A stretch of DNA of 64,000 nt from Arachis hypogaea (taxonomy: Eukaryota; Streptophyta; Magnoliopsida; Fabales; Fabaceae): assembly GCF_003086295.3 (NCBI RefSeq), contig NC_092039.1, positions 69,769,649 through 69,833,648 of the forward strand. Direction: 5' to 3'. Below the pieces are notes generated by a model that did no database searches, was not told where the DNA came from, and worked only from the letters and a program-made list of their open reading frames with translations. The position numbers were made by a program, and so were the translations under genes. Position 1 is the stretch's first letter, and each line of letters opens with the position of its first letter. Shown in pieces: positions 44,830 to 56,313 of the stretch.

Positions 44830-45230
44830 TTGGTGTTGGCTAAATTGGAGAGGGCATCAGCTCGAGCATTGGATTCTTGGGCTATATGTCGGATTTCTCC
44901 TTCAAAAAAGTATGTCAATTACTCTCGCGCTTCATCCAAGTACTTCTTCATAGTGGGGTCTTTGGCTTGATATGTGTCGTTAATTTGCAAAGTTATTACT
45001 TGCGAATCACTGAACACTATCAACCTTTCTGCCCCCACTTCTTTGGCCAGCTTCAAGCCAGCAGGTAAGGCTTCGTACTCTGCTTGATTGTTAGAAGCAG
45101 GGAACTCAAACCTTAGGGAGAGTTCTATCGTTGTTCCTTGGTCGCTTTCTAAAATGACACTTGTCCCACTTCTGGCTTTGTTTGATGACCCATCAACGTA
45201 TAGGCTCTATGTAGTTGGATCTCCTGGGCA
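44830..45230 (-). pseudogene. RNase H domain of Tat-like element
   Basis: The minus-strand frame contains YVDGSSNKARSG, NNQAEYEAL, LIVFSDSQVI and SNARADALSNLA, the four acidic blocks of an RNase H fold. The extra, archaeal-type RNase H is a hallmark of the Tat lineage (established knowledge; the assignment here is by eye). One in-frame TAA sits in DEARE-LTYF. Confidence 0.75.
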
Positions 45231-45977
45231 TTCGGTGTATTCAATGATAAAGTCGGCAAGATATTGTTATTTAATTGCTATCTGAGCTTCGTATTTTAGG
45301 TCAAACTCGGATAGTTCTACATCCCATTGTAGCATTCGTCCTGCCAAGTCCGTCTTTTGTAAAATATGTTTCATTGGTTGATTAGTACGAAATTTGATGG
45401 TATGAGCCTAGAGTAAGGTCGGAGTCTCCGAGATGTAAAGATAAGGGCATAAGCAAACTTTTCTATCTTTTGATAGTTTAACTCTACCTTTTGTAGGGCT
45501 TTGCTAATGAAATAGATAGGTTGCTACCCTTTTCATCTTCTCGAATGAGGGATGAGGCTGCAGCTCAGTTTCTAACTACCAGGTATAGCACGAGCTCTTC
45601 CCCCTTGAAAGGTCGGGTAAGTATGGGAGGCTATCCCAGAAATGCTTTGAAGTCTTGAAAGGATTGCTTGCATTCTAGGATCAACTCGAATTTCTTCTCT
45701 TTTCTTAATATTGAGTATAAGGGAAGTGATTTCAGAGCTGATCCGGCTAGGAATCTGGATAGAGCTACCAACCTTCTATTTAATTGTTAAACCTCTTTAC
45801 ACAAGTCGGGCTCTTCATGTTGAGTATGGCCTGGCATTCGTCCGGTTTTGCTTTTATTCCTCTTTGGGTTAGCATGAAGCCTAAGAACTTTCCTGCTTCT
45901 ACTGCGAAGGTGTATTTGGAAGGGTTTAGCCTCATCTTCTACTTCCTTATTGTGGAGAACACCTTTGAGAGATTGGA

Positions 45978-46520
45978 CTATAAGGTGGAGTTCTCTTTGG
46001 TTTTGACAAACATATCATCTACATACACCTCCATGAGTTTTCCTAAGTGAGAAGAAAATACTTTATTCATTAGTCGCTGGTATATAGCCCCCGCATTTTT
46101 TAACCCGAAAGGTATTACTATATAGCAATAGTTAACCTTCTGAGTTATGAACGAGGTCTTTTCCTGATCTGACTTGTACATCAAGATTTGGTTATATCCC
46201 AAGTAGGCATCCATAAAAGATAGGTATTGATATCCTAAGACTGAGTTGACTAGAACATCAATGCTCAGGAGAGGATAAGGATCTTTAGGACAAGCTTTGT
46301 TGAGGTCGGTGTAATCGACACACATCCTCCACTTTTCTTTTTGTTTCTTAACAAAAATAATGTTAGCTAGCCACAATAGGTATTTTACTTCCCTTATGAA
46401 CCTTGCTTCCAGTAAGGCTTGTACTTGTTCCTCTGTGACCTGTATCCTTTCTAGTCCAAGCTTCTGACGCCTTTGTTGAACAGGTCGGGAACTCGAGTAC
46501 ACTGCGAGTTTATGGAACAC
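45978..46520 (-). pseudogene. Reverse transcriptase of Tat-like element
   Basis: An open frame of 180 residues with KWRMCVDYTDLNKACPKD, LSFMDAYLGYNQ, PFGLKNAGAIYQRLMNKV and the active-site motif YVDDM. The catalytic aspartates are present, but flanking domains are broken and thumb and connection follow with stops. This is the only reverse transcriptase in the window. Its lineage differs from the tRNA-Asp/Athila-like elements, so it is not an obvious helper for A, B, C or D. Confidence 0.88.
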
Positions 46521-46714
46521 AGGTCAGGATCTATGTTAGGTACGTCAGAGGCCTTCCAGGCAAAGATGTTAGAATTCTTCCTGAGTAATTCGACGAGCTG
46601 TTTCTTTAGGTTTTACTCCAGATTAGCACTGACATTTGTTGTTTTGTCAGGGTGGTCACTAATTTGCACTTCCTCTACCCTGCCTCTAGGTTGGGGGTGC
46701 AATTCTTCTCGAGT

Positions 46715-47185
46715 TCAGACTCCACCCAGTTCAGTCGTATTGGCCTCTTTGCTCTCAAGGCTACCTTTTAAATTAAGGCTTTTGTTGTAGCACTTACGTG
46801 TTAGCTTCTGGTCCCCTCTAATGGTGACAATTCCTTCTACTGTGGAGAACTTCATGCAGAGGTGGGGTGTTGAGACGACAGCTGCAAGTCGGTTCAAGGT
46901 TGTCCAACCTATTAAGGCATTGTACGCCAAATTTACATCAACCACAATGTAATCAATGCTTAGTGTCTTTGCACCCTTTCCAAAAGTGGTGTATAAGGAG
47001 ATGTACCCAAGGGGTCGGATTGGCATATCCCCCAGTCTGAATAGGTTGTCTAGGTATGCCTTTAAATCCTTTTCTTCCAACCCGACCTTGTCGAAAGCGA
47101 GTTTGAACAGGATGTTTGCCGAGCTGTCTTGATCTATTAGGGTCCTATGGAGGTTGGCATTTCGGAGGATCATTGTTATCACCAC
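46715..47185 (-). pseudogene. Aspartic protease region of Tat-like element
   Basis: The minus-strand frame has LHRTLIDQDSSANILF, GYISLYTTFG, YNALIGWTTLNRLAAVVSTPHLCMKF. In this family the site normally reads D-(T/G)-G-SS. Here it is DQDSS, so the catalytic loop is altered. Bounded upstream by the solo LTR at 47542. Confidence 0.7.
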
Positions 47186-47541
47186 GGGATTATCGTGCCC
47201 AGGTTTTATCCCTTGGGGTCTTCTTTAGTGAACGAGATAGTAGGCAAGTCGAGTATTCTGGTCTTCTCCCCGACTTGGTATACCTCTTTGAGATGCCTTT
47301 TCCATGATGATTTTGACATTCCTCCTCCTGTAAACCCCATTGATCATGTGTGTATGTGTCGTTCTGGGGTCTGAGGTAGACGCTCTTGTCATCCTTCTTC
47401 TTCATCCCTTCTTCTCTTTCTCAGGTTGCCCGATCTGTCTGCCAAGTATCTGTCTAGTCGGCCTTCTCTGACCAACTTTTCTATGACATTCTTCAAGTCG
47501 TAATATCCATTGGTGGGATGTTGATAGAGCTTATGGTACTC

Positions 47542-49260
47542 TGGTGCACGAAATTGTGATCAATACTTTTCACAAATCATATAATCCCCGGTAATGAATC
47601 CAAAAACTTGGTGTTCAATACCATGGCATAAACACAACTTTGCACAACTAACCAGCAAGTGTACTGGGTCGTCCAAGTAATAAACCTTACGCGAGTAAGG
47701 GTCGATCCCATAGAGATTGTTGGTATGAAGCAAGCTATGGTCACCTTGTAAATCTTAGTCAGGCAAACTCAAATGGATATAGGTGATATACGAATAAAAC
47801 ATAAAGATAAAGATAGAGATACTTATGCAGTTCATTGGTGGGAATTTCAAATAAGCGCATGAAGATGCTAGTCCCTTCCGTCTCTTTGCTTTCCTACTGT
47901 CTTCATCCAATCCTTCTTACTCCTTTCCATGGCAAGTTCAAGCAAGGGTTTCACCGTTGTCAATGGCTACCTCCCATCCTCTCAGTGGAAATGTTCAACG
48001 CACCCTGTCACGGCACGGCTATCCATCTGTCGGTTCTCGATCAGGCCGGAATAGAATCCGGTGATTCTTTTGCGTCTGTCACTAACGCCCCGCCTTCAGG
48101 AGTTTGAAGCACGTCACAGTCATTCAATCATTGAATCCTACTCAGAATACCACAGACAAGGTTAGACCTTCCGGATTCTCTTGAATGCCGCCATCAGTTC
48201 TAGCCTATACCATGAAAACTCTGATCTCACGGAATGGCTGGCTCGGTTGTCAGGCGAGCACTCGGTTGTCAGGCGATCAACCATGCATCGTGTATCAGGA
48301 ATCCAAGAGATATTCACCTAATCGAAGGTAGAACGGAGGTGGTTGTCAGTCACACGTTCATAGGTGAGAATGATGATGAGTGTCACGGATCATCACATTC
48401 ATCAAGTTGAAGAACAAGTGATATCTTAGAACAAGAACAAGCGGAATTGAATAGAAGAACAATAGTAATTGCATTAATTACTCGAGGTACAGCAGAGCTC
48501 CACACCTTAATCTATGGTGTGTAGAAACTCCACCGTTGAAAATACATAAGAACAAGGTCTAGGCATGGCCAAATGGCTAGCCTCCCAATGATCAAAAGAT
48601 CTAAAGATCAAAAGATTCCAAAGATCAGAAGATGAAAATACAATAGTAAAAGGTCCTACTTATAGAGAACTAGTAGCCTAGGGTGTACAGAGATGAGTAA
48701 ATAACATAAAAATCCACTTCCGGGCCCACTTGGTGTGTGCTTGGGCTGAGCAATGAAGTATTTTCGTGTAGAGACTCTTCTTGGAGTTAAACGCCAGCTT
48801 TTATGCCAGTTTGGGCGTTTAACTCCCACTTTAGTGCCAGTTCCGGCGTTTAACGCTGAGAATTCTGAGGGTGACTTTGACCGCCGGTTTGGGCCATCAA
48901 ATCTTGGGCAAAGTATGGACTATCATATATTGCTGGAAAGCCCAGATGTCTACTTTCCAACGCCGTTGAGAGCGTGCCTATTGGGCTTCTGTAGCTCCAG
49001 AAAATCCACTTCGAGTGCAGGGAGGTCAGAATCCAACAGCATCTGCAGTCCTTTTTAGTCTCTGAATCAGATTTTTGCTCAGGTCCCTCAATTTCAGCCA
49101 GAAAATACCTAAAATCACAGAAAAACACACAAACTCATAGTAAAGTCCAGAAAAGTGAATTTTAACTAAAAACTAATAAAAATATACTAAAAACTAACTA
49201 GATCATACTAAAAACATACTAAAAACAATGCCAAAAAGCGTACAAATTATCCGCTCATCA
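47542..49260 (-). mobile_element. Solo LTR between gag and protease, TSD TACTC
   Basis: 1719 bp, TGGTGCACGAAATT to CCGCTCATCA, flanked by TACTC (47537-47541 and 49261-49265). Third member of the TGATGAGCGG family. It has GGCGTTTAAC palindromes near 48780-48860. Confidence 0.95.
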
Positions 49261-49293
49261 TACTCACAGTATTCTGTCCGACTTCTTGCCTTC

Positions 49294-50280
49294 TTATGTT
49301 TGATTGGGCAAGGAGGTAGAAGTTTTTTTGTGTGGCAGATCTCTCTGTAGACATCCACTAGAGAAACTCAAAGGGGAGTATAGTTGTGATATCTTAGGGG
49401 ATTTTTCAAGTTTTGTTCGTTCTTCTTCTTGGGATCTTTTTCTTTTTTTCGAGTTTTTCTCTATGTTGATGTATTTTTCTGCCCTTTCTTGGACTTCATT
49501 CAGGGAAACTGGGTACCGCTTAGATATGGATTGAGAGAATGGCCCTTCTTTAAGGCCATTGACTAATCCCATGATCACGGCTTCAGTTGGCAGATTCTGA
49601 ATCTCCAAGCATGCTTTGTTAAACCTTTTCATGTAGTCTCTAAGGGTTTCTCTGACCTATTGTTTAACTCCTAATAAGCTCAGGGCGTGCTTAGTTTTGT
49701 CATTTTGGATAGAAAACCTGGTCAGAAACTTCCTTGCCAGGTCATCGAAGCTGGTTATCGACCTGGAGGGCAAGTTATCAAACCACTTCATTGCCGTTTT
49801 AGTCAGGGTGGTCGTGAAGGCTTTGCAACGAATGGCATTAAAGGCGTCAATCAGATACATCCTGCTTTTGAAGTTGTTAAGATGGTGCCTCGGGTCGGTC
49901 GTCCAGTCATAGGGGTCCATGTCAAGAGTTTTAAACTTTCTGGGCACTTTGGCCCACATGATCTCATCTATGAACGGATCTTCCCTTCTTAGGGGCTCTC
50001 TTCCCGGTCTGATCGATTATTCTGACTATGAAAGTCAGCTTCTAGTTTTAGGAGCTTTTCTTCTAGCTCCCTTTGTCGTCTTACTTCTCTCCGCATTTTT
50101 CGCTCTGCTTCTCGTTGTCTTTCAGCCTCATGTTCCAACTGTTCTAGTCGCTCCCGTTGACCATCGACTAGGCCTAGTATGTCCGCTATTTGGGGAAGCT
50201 CCTTGTCTTCAGAATGGTGAATCTCTGAATGAATCCGCCTTGGACAGGGATTTCCTTATGGCCCTTTTCCATGGGGTTCA
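49294..50280 (-). pseudogene. gag of Tat-like Ty3/gypsy element
   Basis: The minus-strand frame includes WAKVPRKFKTLDMDPYDWTT, FKSRMYLIDAFNAIRCKAF, MKWFDNLPSRSITSFDDLAR and, after an in-frame TAG at about 49655, ETLRDYMKRFNKACLEI. The N-terminal part up to about 50280 (MNPMEKGHK) has more stops. It is the capsid precursor of the element whose pol lies to the left. Confidence 0.75.
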
Positions 50281-50406
50281 TGCATTTGGTGTGGTAGAGG
50301 TAATATAAGAGCATTGCCCTCTAGTTGGGGCTCAGCTTCAAATTTAGACGCCGTATGGCCATCTTCATACTGGTTATCCACCATTGTTGTGGGGTGAATT
50401 CCAGGT

Positions 50407-50423
50407 CCCTGGCAATGGTACCA
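50407..50423 (-). other. Degenerate primer binding site of Tat-like element
   Basis: CCCTGGCAATGGTACCA differs from the tRNA-Asp 3' end at four bases, mostly transitions. It lies just upstream (in element sense) of gag. The LTR beyond it could not be delimited. Confidence 0.45.
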
Positions 50424-50708
50424 ATATTTCGAGGGTTACCTGAAACGTTGATTTGGGTATGGACGTGAGGTCCAGATCCTTTTGTATGCCAGCATCCGAC
50501 TTATTGATGTCGAGGTGCCGCCTGTCTGAGTTCCTCGTGAGGAGGTGGGGGTGATACCTCCAAGAAACTCCGATACTTAAGTTAGCAAGGGCTTTAGGCA
50601 AATTTTTAGTATATTAGACGTGAAGGTGTAACCACTTTTGTTGGAGTAGTTCTATCTTTTCTAATGGATAATTGTTCCCTTTTATTTTGGGAGTTTGTTG
50701 GGATTTAT
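50424..50708. other. Unassigned, possibly remnant LTR
   Basis: No gene. By position it should hold the 3' end of the Tat-like element's 5' LTR, but no second copy is available for comparison. Confidence 0.3.
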
Positions 50709-51038
50709 ATTTTTAGCAATGTTTTGAAAACTGGACCGGACCGTCCGATTCGACTGGATTAACCAAAACCTGGTCGTCTAGCCTGTTCGGTTGATCTACA
50801 AAATCATTCTGCAAAAAATCGTTTAAAAAATGGTCAAACCGGCAGTTAACCGGTGAACTGGCCAAACCGATTGGGTTTTTTTTAAATCCGATTTTGTGAC
50901 TTGCATTAAAAATTGTGTCATTTTGACGTTAGGAAGAAGAAAAAAATGCTAACTAACACCCAGTCCAAGTTCCCTTTCAACCCATTAGCACCCAGTACCA
51001 ATTCCTTCACTAGGCAAACCCTATCAGAGCAAACACCA

Positions 51039-52604
51039 TGATAAATCCCAATTTTATGGTTTATCTTGTGTTTAATTTAGGAGATTTTATCAACTTACCT
51101 CACATTATTCAATGAAATAGCATGGTTTTGTAATTCACCCTAAATTTGTGCTTAAGAGTGAAAACATGCTTTTTATGCCCTTAAATTGGTAATTTTAATT
51201 CACTTAAATTCCATTCGATGCCTTGATGTGTTTGTTGAGTAATTTCAAGCTCATAGGACAAGTATTGGATGGAAGAAGTGAAGAAAAAAGCATGCAAAGT
51301 GGAGAATTCATGGAAAAACAAGATTTGGAGTACTTAGAATGACGCACACGCGTGATAGACGCGCACGCGTGAGGAGGTACATCGTCGAAGGCGATGCGTA
51401 CGAGTGAGAAGAAAATGCCAGACGACGCGTACGCGTGGCCCATGTATACACGTCACAGCAGGCACGTTACCTCATTAAAGTGAAAACGTTGGGGGCGATT
51501 TCTGAGCTTCCCAAACCCAAATCCAACTTATTTCAAAGACTATTTCATGCAAAATTCAAGATGGGTCAAAGGGAGAGCAATTAGTTTTAGGTTAGCATCA
51601 TGTAGTTTAATTTTCTAGAGAGCGAAGCTCCCTCTTCTCTCTAGAATTAGGGTTCTTAGGTTAATTTTCATCTTAAATCTAGGTTTAATTCCTTATTTTA
51701 ATCTTGTTTCCTTTACAATTTCTTGTTCCTACATCTTCATTCTCTTAGTTTGAAGTGTTAATTTCCCTTTTATGTCACTTTTATGTTTATGAATACTCTT
51801 GTTGGATTTAGATTTCCTTTAATGCAATTTGAGGTATTTCATGTTTAATGTTGTTTTCTTGAGTTGTTATTGTTGATTCCTTGTATTGGGTAGTTGTTAG
51901 ATTTTATATTTTTTGCGATTTAATATGCTTTCCTTTTATGCCTTCCAAGTGTTTGACAAAATGCTTGGTTGGATGTTAGAGTAGCTTTTTTGAGCATTCT
52001 TGGTTTGGAAGGAGAAATTAGGTGCTCTTGAGTCATTAATACCCAATTTAGATTGGTGATCTAGAGTTGTTAGTTAATATTATTTCCATTCACTCTAATC
52101 TCTTGCTAATTTAATTAGTAAGTTGATTAGGACTTTTGGATTGAGATTAACTAGTCTTATTTGACTTTCTCTTGTCTGAAGTTAACATTATACCTTCTTC
52201 CATTGTTAGAGATGATGAAATAGGAAAAATTCTTGTTAATTATTGTTATGATTAGTGACTAGGATAGAAAGCCTATATTCTCAATTCTTGCTATGAATGT
52301 CTCTCTTTATTAATTGCTTTCTTTAGTTGCTTGCTTTACTTACTTGCCATTAATTTTCTTTCCTCTTTTACCAAATTAAACCCCCCTTGTTCCTCGATAG
52401 CCAATAGTTGATCACTTCATTGTAATTCCTTGTGAGACGACCCGAGATTTGAATACTTCGGTTAATTTTTATTGGGGTTTGTACTTATGACAACCAATCA
52501 TTAAAATTTGATTTGAGAGTTATTAGTTGGTTTGGAGCTATGCTTATAATGAGGTTCTTATTTCTACAAGAGAAATTCTAGATCGACAATAATTCTCACT
52601 TTCA
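51039..52604 (+). repeat. 5' LTR of element D
   Basis: 1566 bp, TGATAAATCC to TCACTTTCA. It has ACGCG palindromes at 51340-51460. Confidence 0.92.
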
Positions 52605-52610
52605 AATTTT

Positions 52611-52627
52611 TGGTGCCGTTGTCGGGG
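52611..52627 (+). other. Primer binding site, tRNA-Asp (element D)
   Basis: TGGTGCCGTTGTCGGGG has two C-to-T changes against the perfect complement of tRNA-Asp. Confidence 0.9.
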
Positions 52628-52775
52628 AATTGCAATGGTGTTATGTTATTGGCTATTGTATATATGTGAATATTGTGAATATGTTTGCCTTTTGCTTCTT
52701 TGTTAGTTGTTGCTAGTTGTAGGACTTTGCTTTCTTTGTTTCTTGTTAGTTTTTGTTCTTGTTTTCTCTTTCACT

Positions 52776-54518
52776 ATGAATTCACACCACTTTGGCTATG
52801 AGTTCGGTTCAAACTATGTTGTAGAAAATGGAAGCTTTAATTAGGATTTGCATCAACGATTTGGAGATCAAAGGTGGGAGGAGCCTCAAGCTTATGGACA
52901 ACCTTCATGGAAATAACCTCCTTTGGCTTCTTATAGGTACCATCCAACTCTTGATGCAAATCAATCTAATATGTGTGATGACCCTTATTGTGGTTGTCAA
53001 ACACAATCATCATATGCATATAACCCAATCCCTCAACATAGTCCTCAACAACCATACTCACAAGCCTCATACCACTAGTCACCTCTATATGATCCTAACT
53101 CATATCCACCATACCAACCACCATATGAACCATATCTAGAGCCACCACCATTCCAACACCAATACTCCCATGAACCATAAATTCCATGTACACCACCTCA
53201 AGACTTTCATCAATATGAACCACCTTCCAACTATAATACCTTTCCCTCAAACAATGAACCCTCTCTTCTACCACCGCCCTCAATGGATGAAGATCTCCAT
53301 GCCCTCATGCTAGAAAAAAGTGAGCTTAGCTCTTATATCCAAAGGCAACAAGAGGAGACAGAAAAGGAGTTCAAGAAGCTAGAAGCCAAGATTTCTACCA
53401 TGGCAGAAGCCGTTAGCAACATGGTCTTATCCCACCAACGCTTACGCGATCAAGGCACTCCCATTGTTGAATGTGGAGAAGCAACCAAGGAGCATCGTGA
53501 GGGAGTGAACTTGAAGCTTCAAGGTGAAGAAGAGGAGTTGAGACAAGAAGTGCAACAAGAGGAGGATGTAGAGATTATTGAACAAGAGGAAGTAGTGGTT
53601 GAAAATTTAGAAGATGTTGAGTGCAAAGAGGAATCCCAAGTTGAAGAGCCTTCTTTCATGGTGTTTGAAGTTGGTGTTGAGGAAGATAGTGCACAACCTC
53701 CTAGGCATAATGTGAGTGAATAATTGAAAGAAATGAGGCATGCACCAAGTTCCCCTATCTATGATGATTCTGCATCAATATATGATCCTTTTGAGTTTGA
53801 TGAATCCTTCCCCATTGAACTTGGAATTGACATTGAGGTAGATTTCACTAAACCTCCTATTTATGATTTAAGTGATGGGGAAGAGCTAGAAGAATTTGGT
53901 GAAGAAGAATGTCAACTTGAGGAAGCTTGGCAAGAGGTAGAGCTTGAAGAGCCTTGCTAATTAGTGGAAGCCTCTAGAAGAGGATGGATAGGAGTCGAAC
54001 ATGCTTTATCAAGACCGTTGGGAACTCCTCTACCTAAGTTGGCATCTAATCCTTCATTTGAGTGGGTAAAACTTCTAACTCTTAGCTTTATTATCCCACT
54101 TGAATTTGGTTTACTTGAAACGGATGGCCAACTTAGGGCGCTTTGTGGAATGAAGCATGAGAGAAGGATGTTTAGTGGTTGGCGTTGTAAATCTAGGCTC
54201 ATTATGGTTGAAGCTTCAAGGAGTGGATACAAAGGTTGGTGTAGTTCTCAATTGAATACGTCTAGGAGGATAGTTTGGTGCCTTAGTGAGAATTCAGCTT
54301 TTCTACCACCCGGAGGGAATCATCGTGATCAACTTGAAGACAGGTGTCAAAATGAAGTATGGGATCCCGGATTACAAGATGTGGATCAACTTTGGGAGCT
54401 CATAGTTTGTGAAGAACTCCATTAAAGCTTGGAGCTATTAACTTTGAATGATGGATCTTATTGGAAGTCCAAACATTGGTGGATGTTCAAGGATGGATTC
54501 AAGCACAAGCCACCTTGA
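52776..54518 (+). pseudogene. ORF1 pseudogene of element D: seven stops, no frameshift
   Basis: From ATG 52776 (MNSHHFGYEF) to TGA 54516-54518 one frame of 581 codons is kept throughout. It is broken by in-frame stops, including TAG at 52842 and TAAs at 53721, 53958 and 54423. The N-terminal part is Tyr/Pro/Gln-rich, the middle (53283-53960) is Glu-rich coiled coil, and the C-terminal part holds FGLLETDGQLRALCG, SKHWW and FKHKPP as in A and B. All stops are TAA or TAG, mostly in Gln-rich stretches, as expected if Gln codons were hit by C-to-T change. No known domain. Confidence 0.85.
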
Positions 54519-54566
54519 TGAGAGCTCCCCATAAGTCCAACTTAAGGACAATAAACAAAAGGGCTA

Positions 54567-54584
54567 GGTGGGAGACACTCCACC
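54567..54584 (+). promoter_or_regulatory. Conserved hairpin downstream of ORF1 (element D)
   Basis: GGTGGG-AGACAC-TCCACC, 48 bp after the ORF1 stop. The innermost pair is a G-U wobble. Confidence 0.65.
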
Positions 54585-54779
54585 ATGGTAACATCTTTTC
54601 ATTTTTCTCTTTTGTACATATTAGTAAAATTAATATGATTCATGTTTTATTTAGTTAGTTAAGTTTATTTGGGAGTCTAGTATGTTAAATAAGGTTTTAT
54701 GGTGTTTTGGTAGCTGTTTGGATGTTTGAAATGCTTGGTTTGGTGCAAGAACCCTTGGAAAAATTTTGAAAAACATAGC

Positions 54780-55020
54780 ACAATGCCACTCGTATGCGTC
54801 ACCCACGCGTACGCGTGACCCCAAGAATTTCGACCACCCACGCGTACGCCTTACCCACGTGTATGCGTGGACCCAAAATTTTCACCTCCCATACAAATTC
54901 CAAGAGTTGCGCGCATTTTGGGCTAGAATTGTGCCTTTAGCACAAAACCCACCAACGCGTACACGTCGCCTCTCTGATTTGTCCATCATGCATACGCGTG
55001 ATCCACGCGTAAGCGTTACA
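54780..55020. repeat. ACGCGTACGCGT palindromes (element D, internal)
   Basis: Several copies, partly decayed to ATGCGT and ACACGT forms. Confidence 0.8.
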
Positions 55021-56139
55021 CCCATTTTACCTCACCACACTTACTTTGTTTCACCCACTTCTTTTCTTCTCCTTTTTCCATTTCTTTCGTTCTTCTCCCT
55101 TCTTCTCTTTTCTTTCCACCCTTCAACCATCATCCAACACTACCAAGCACCATTTATCACCATTTCTTTTAGTTGGTTAATTAGTTAGTTATTTAGTTAG
55201 TTTAATTTTTGTTTAATTTCTGTTTTTCATTATAAGTGTTGGATTATTAATCTTGTTTGCTGTCTATTGCTGCTGATTACTGATAAGATGTTAGTTTAAT
55301 ATCATTTTTGTTAACATTCATTGTTGGATTCTTTGTTGAGGTTATATTTTGATACTTGGTTTTGAGTTTTTCATGTTTAACATTTGTGAATACCAAGTAC
55401 ATGTGACATTGCCTTCAAGCTTTCTAAATATTTTGAATTGCATGTTTTGGCCACCATGCATTCATCATCCATTGTTAAGCAATTGTACATTATCAATGCA
55501 TTTTTTTAGGTGATGCTTGTTTATGATTGACCCTTATTCACATCACCGATTTCATGCATTGAGATTTTGGAATTGTGAAATTCGATCGTAGGCTTACCTA
55601 GTGACATATTTTTTAGCTTTGTAAAGCTTTGTGGACCATGCTTGCTATGTGATTGATTTTAATTCTTCTATCTTCTTTTTCCTAAGTTGCATAGCACCCA
55701 TGTGTTCTACTTCTATATCACTTGGGTGTTGCAAACAACTTTAATATGTATCATTGTTTTATGTGTGAGCTTTACATTTCATTTGGTTCATTAAGTTTCC
55801 TTGCACATCAATCAACACACATGCATTATCCAATTTCACAATTGCTTGACCTTGCTTGAATGCTTTTATGTTTCTTCATTGCTTATTTGGTTGACTTGAC
55901 CTACAAGTTTTCTTTAGAGTATCTCAAGTACACTAGAATGATTGAAGTGTATGCTTTCTTTTGTATACTTGTGACATAGTTTTTATGCTAGTGTGTGTGT
56001 GTTCTAAACTACACGCAATCTTAGAATTCACACACCTATTTTTCTTCAATTTCACACTAATTCACTCACTTCATTCTAGTGATCATCACCTCATCCCAAC
56101 AATGTATGCTTCCCTACTTTTGCATTTAATTGTCTTCTT

Positions 56140-56301
56140 ATCTTGTTTTTTATTCTCAGGAGGATGCATCATAAGCAAAAACGGAAGCGGAAGAAAGAAC
56201 ACACAGCACCGATTGACCTACCAGTTGAAGGTAGCAATTTGGAGAGTCGCCGTACCCCCTTGCTCATCTTTAAGTGCACTGAGGACGGTGTAAACTTTTA
56301 A
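56140..56301 (+). other. Candidate 3' exon with 45-codon basic ORF (element D)
   Basis: The pyrimidine-rich TTTTTTATTCTCAG ends at 56159 and resembles a 3' splice site. An open frame starts ATG 56164 (MHHKQKRKRKKEHTAPIDLP), very basic at the N-terminus, and stops at 56299-56301. Its last codons overlap the hairpin at 56275-56292. B has a similar layout. Translation is unproven. Confidence 0.45.
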
Positions 56302-56313
56302 GTGTGGGGAGGT
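56275..56313 (+). promoter_or_regulatory. Internal hairpin plus polypurine cassette of D
   Basis: The stem TGCACTG / CGGTGTA closes AGGA. Two positions are G-U wobbles, so pairing survives two changes relative to the 25771 copy. Followed by AACTTTT and AAGTGTGGGGAGGT. Confidence 0.8.

Noticed and set aside
45784..46050. Plus-strand ORF across the reverse transcriptase region
   Set aside because: Antisense of the RT frame that carries YVDDM.
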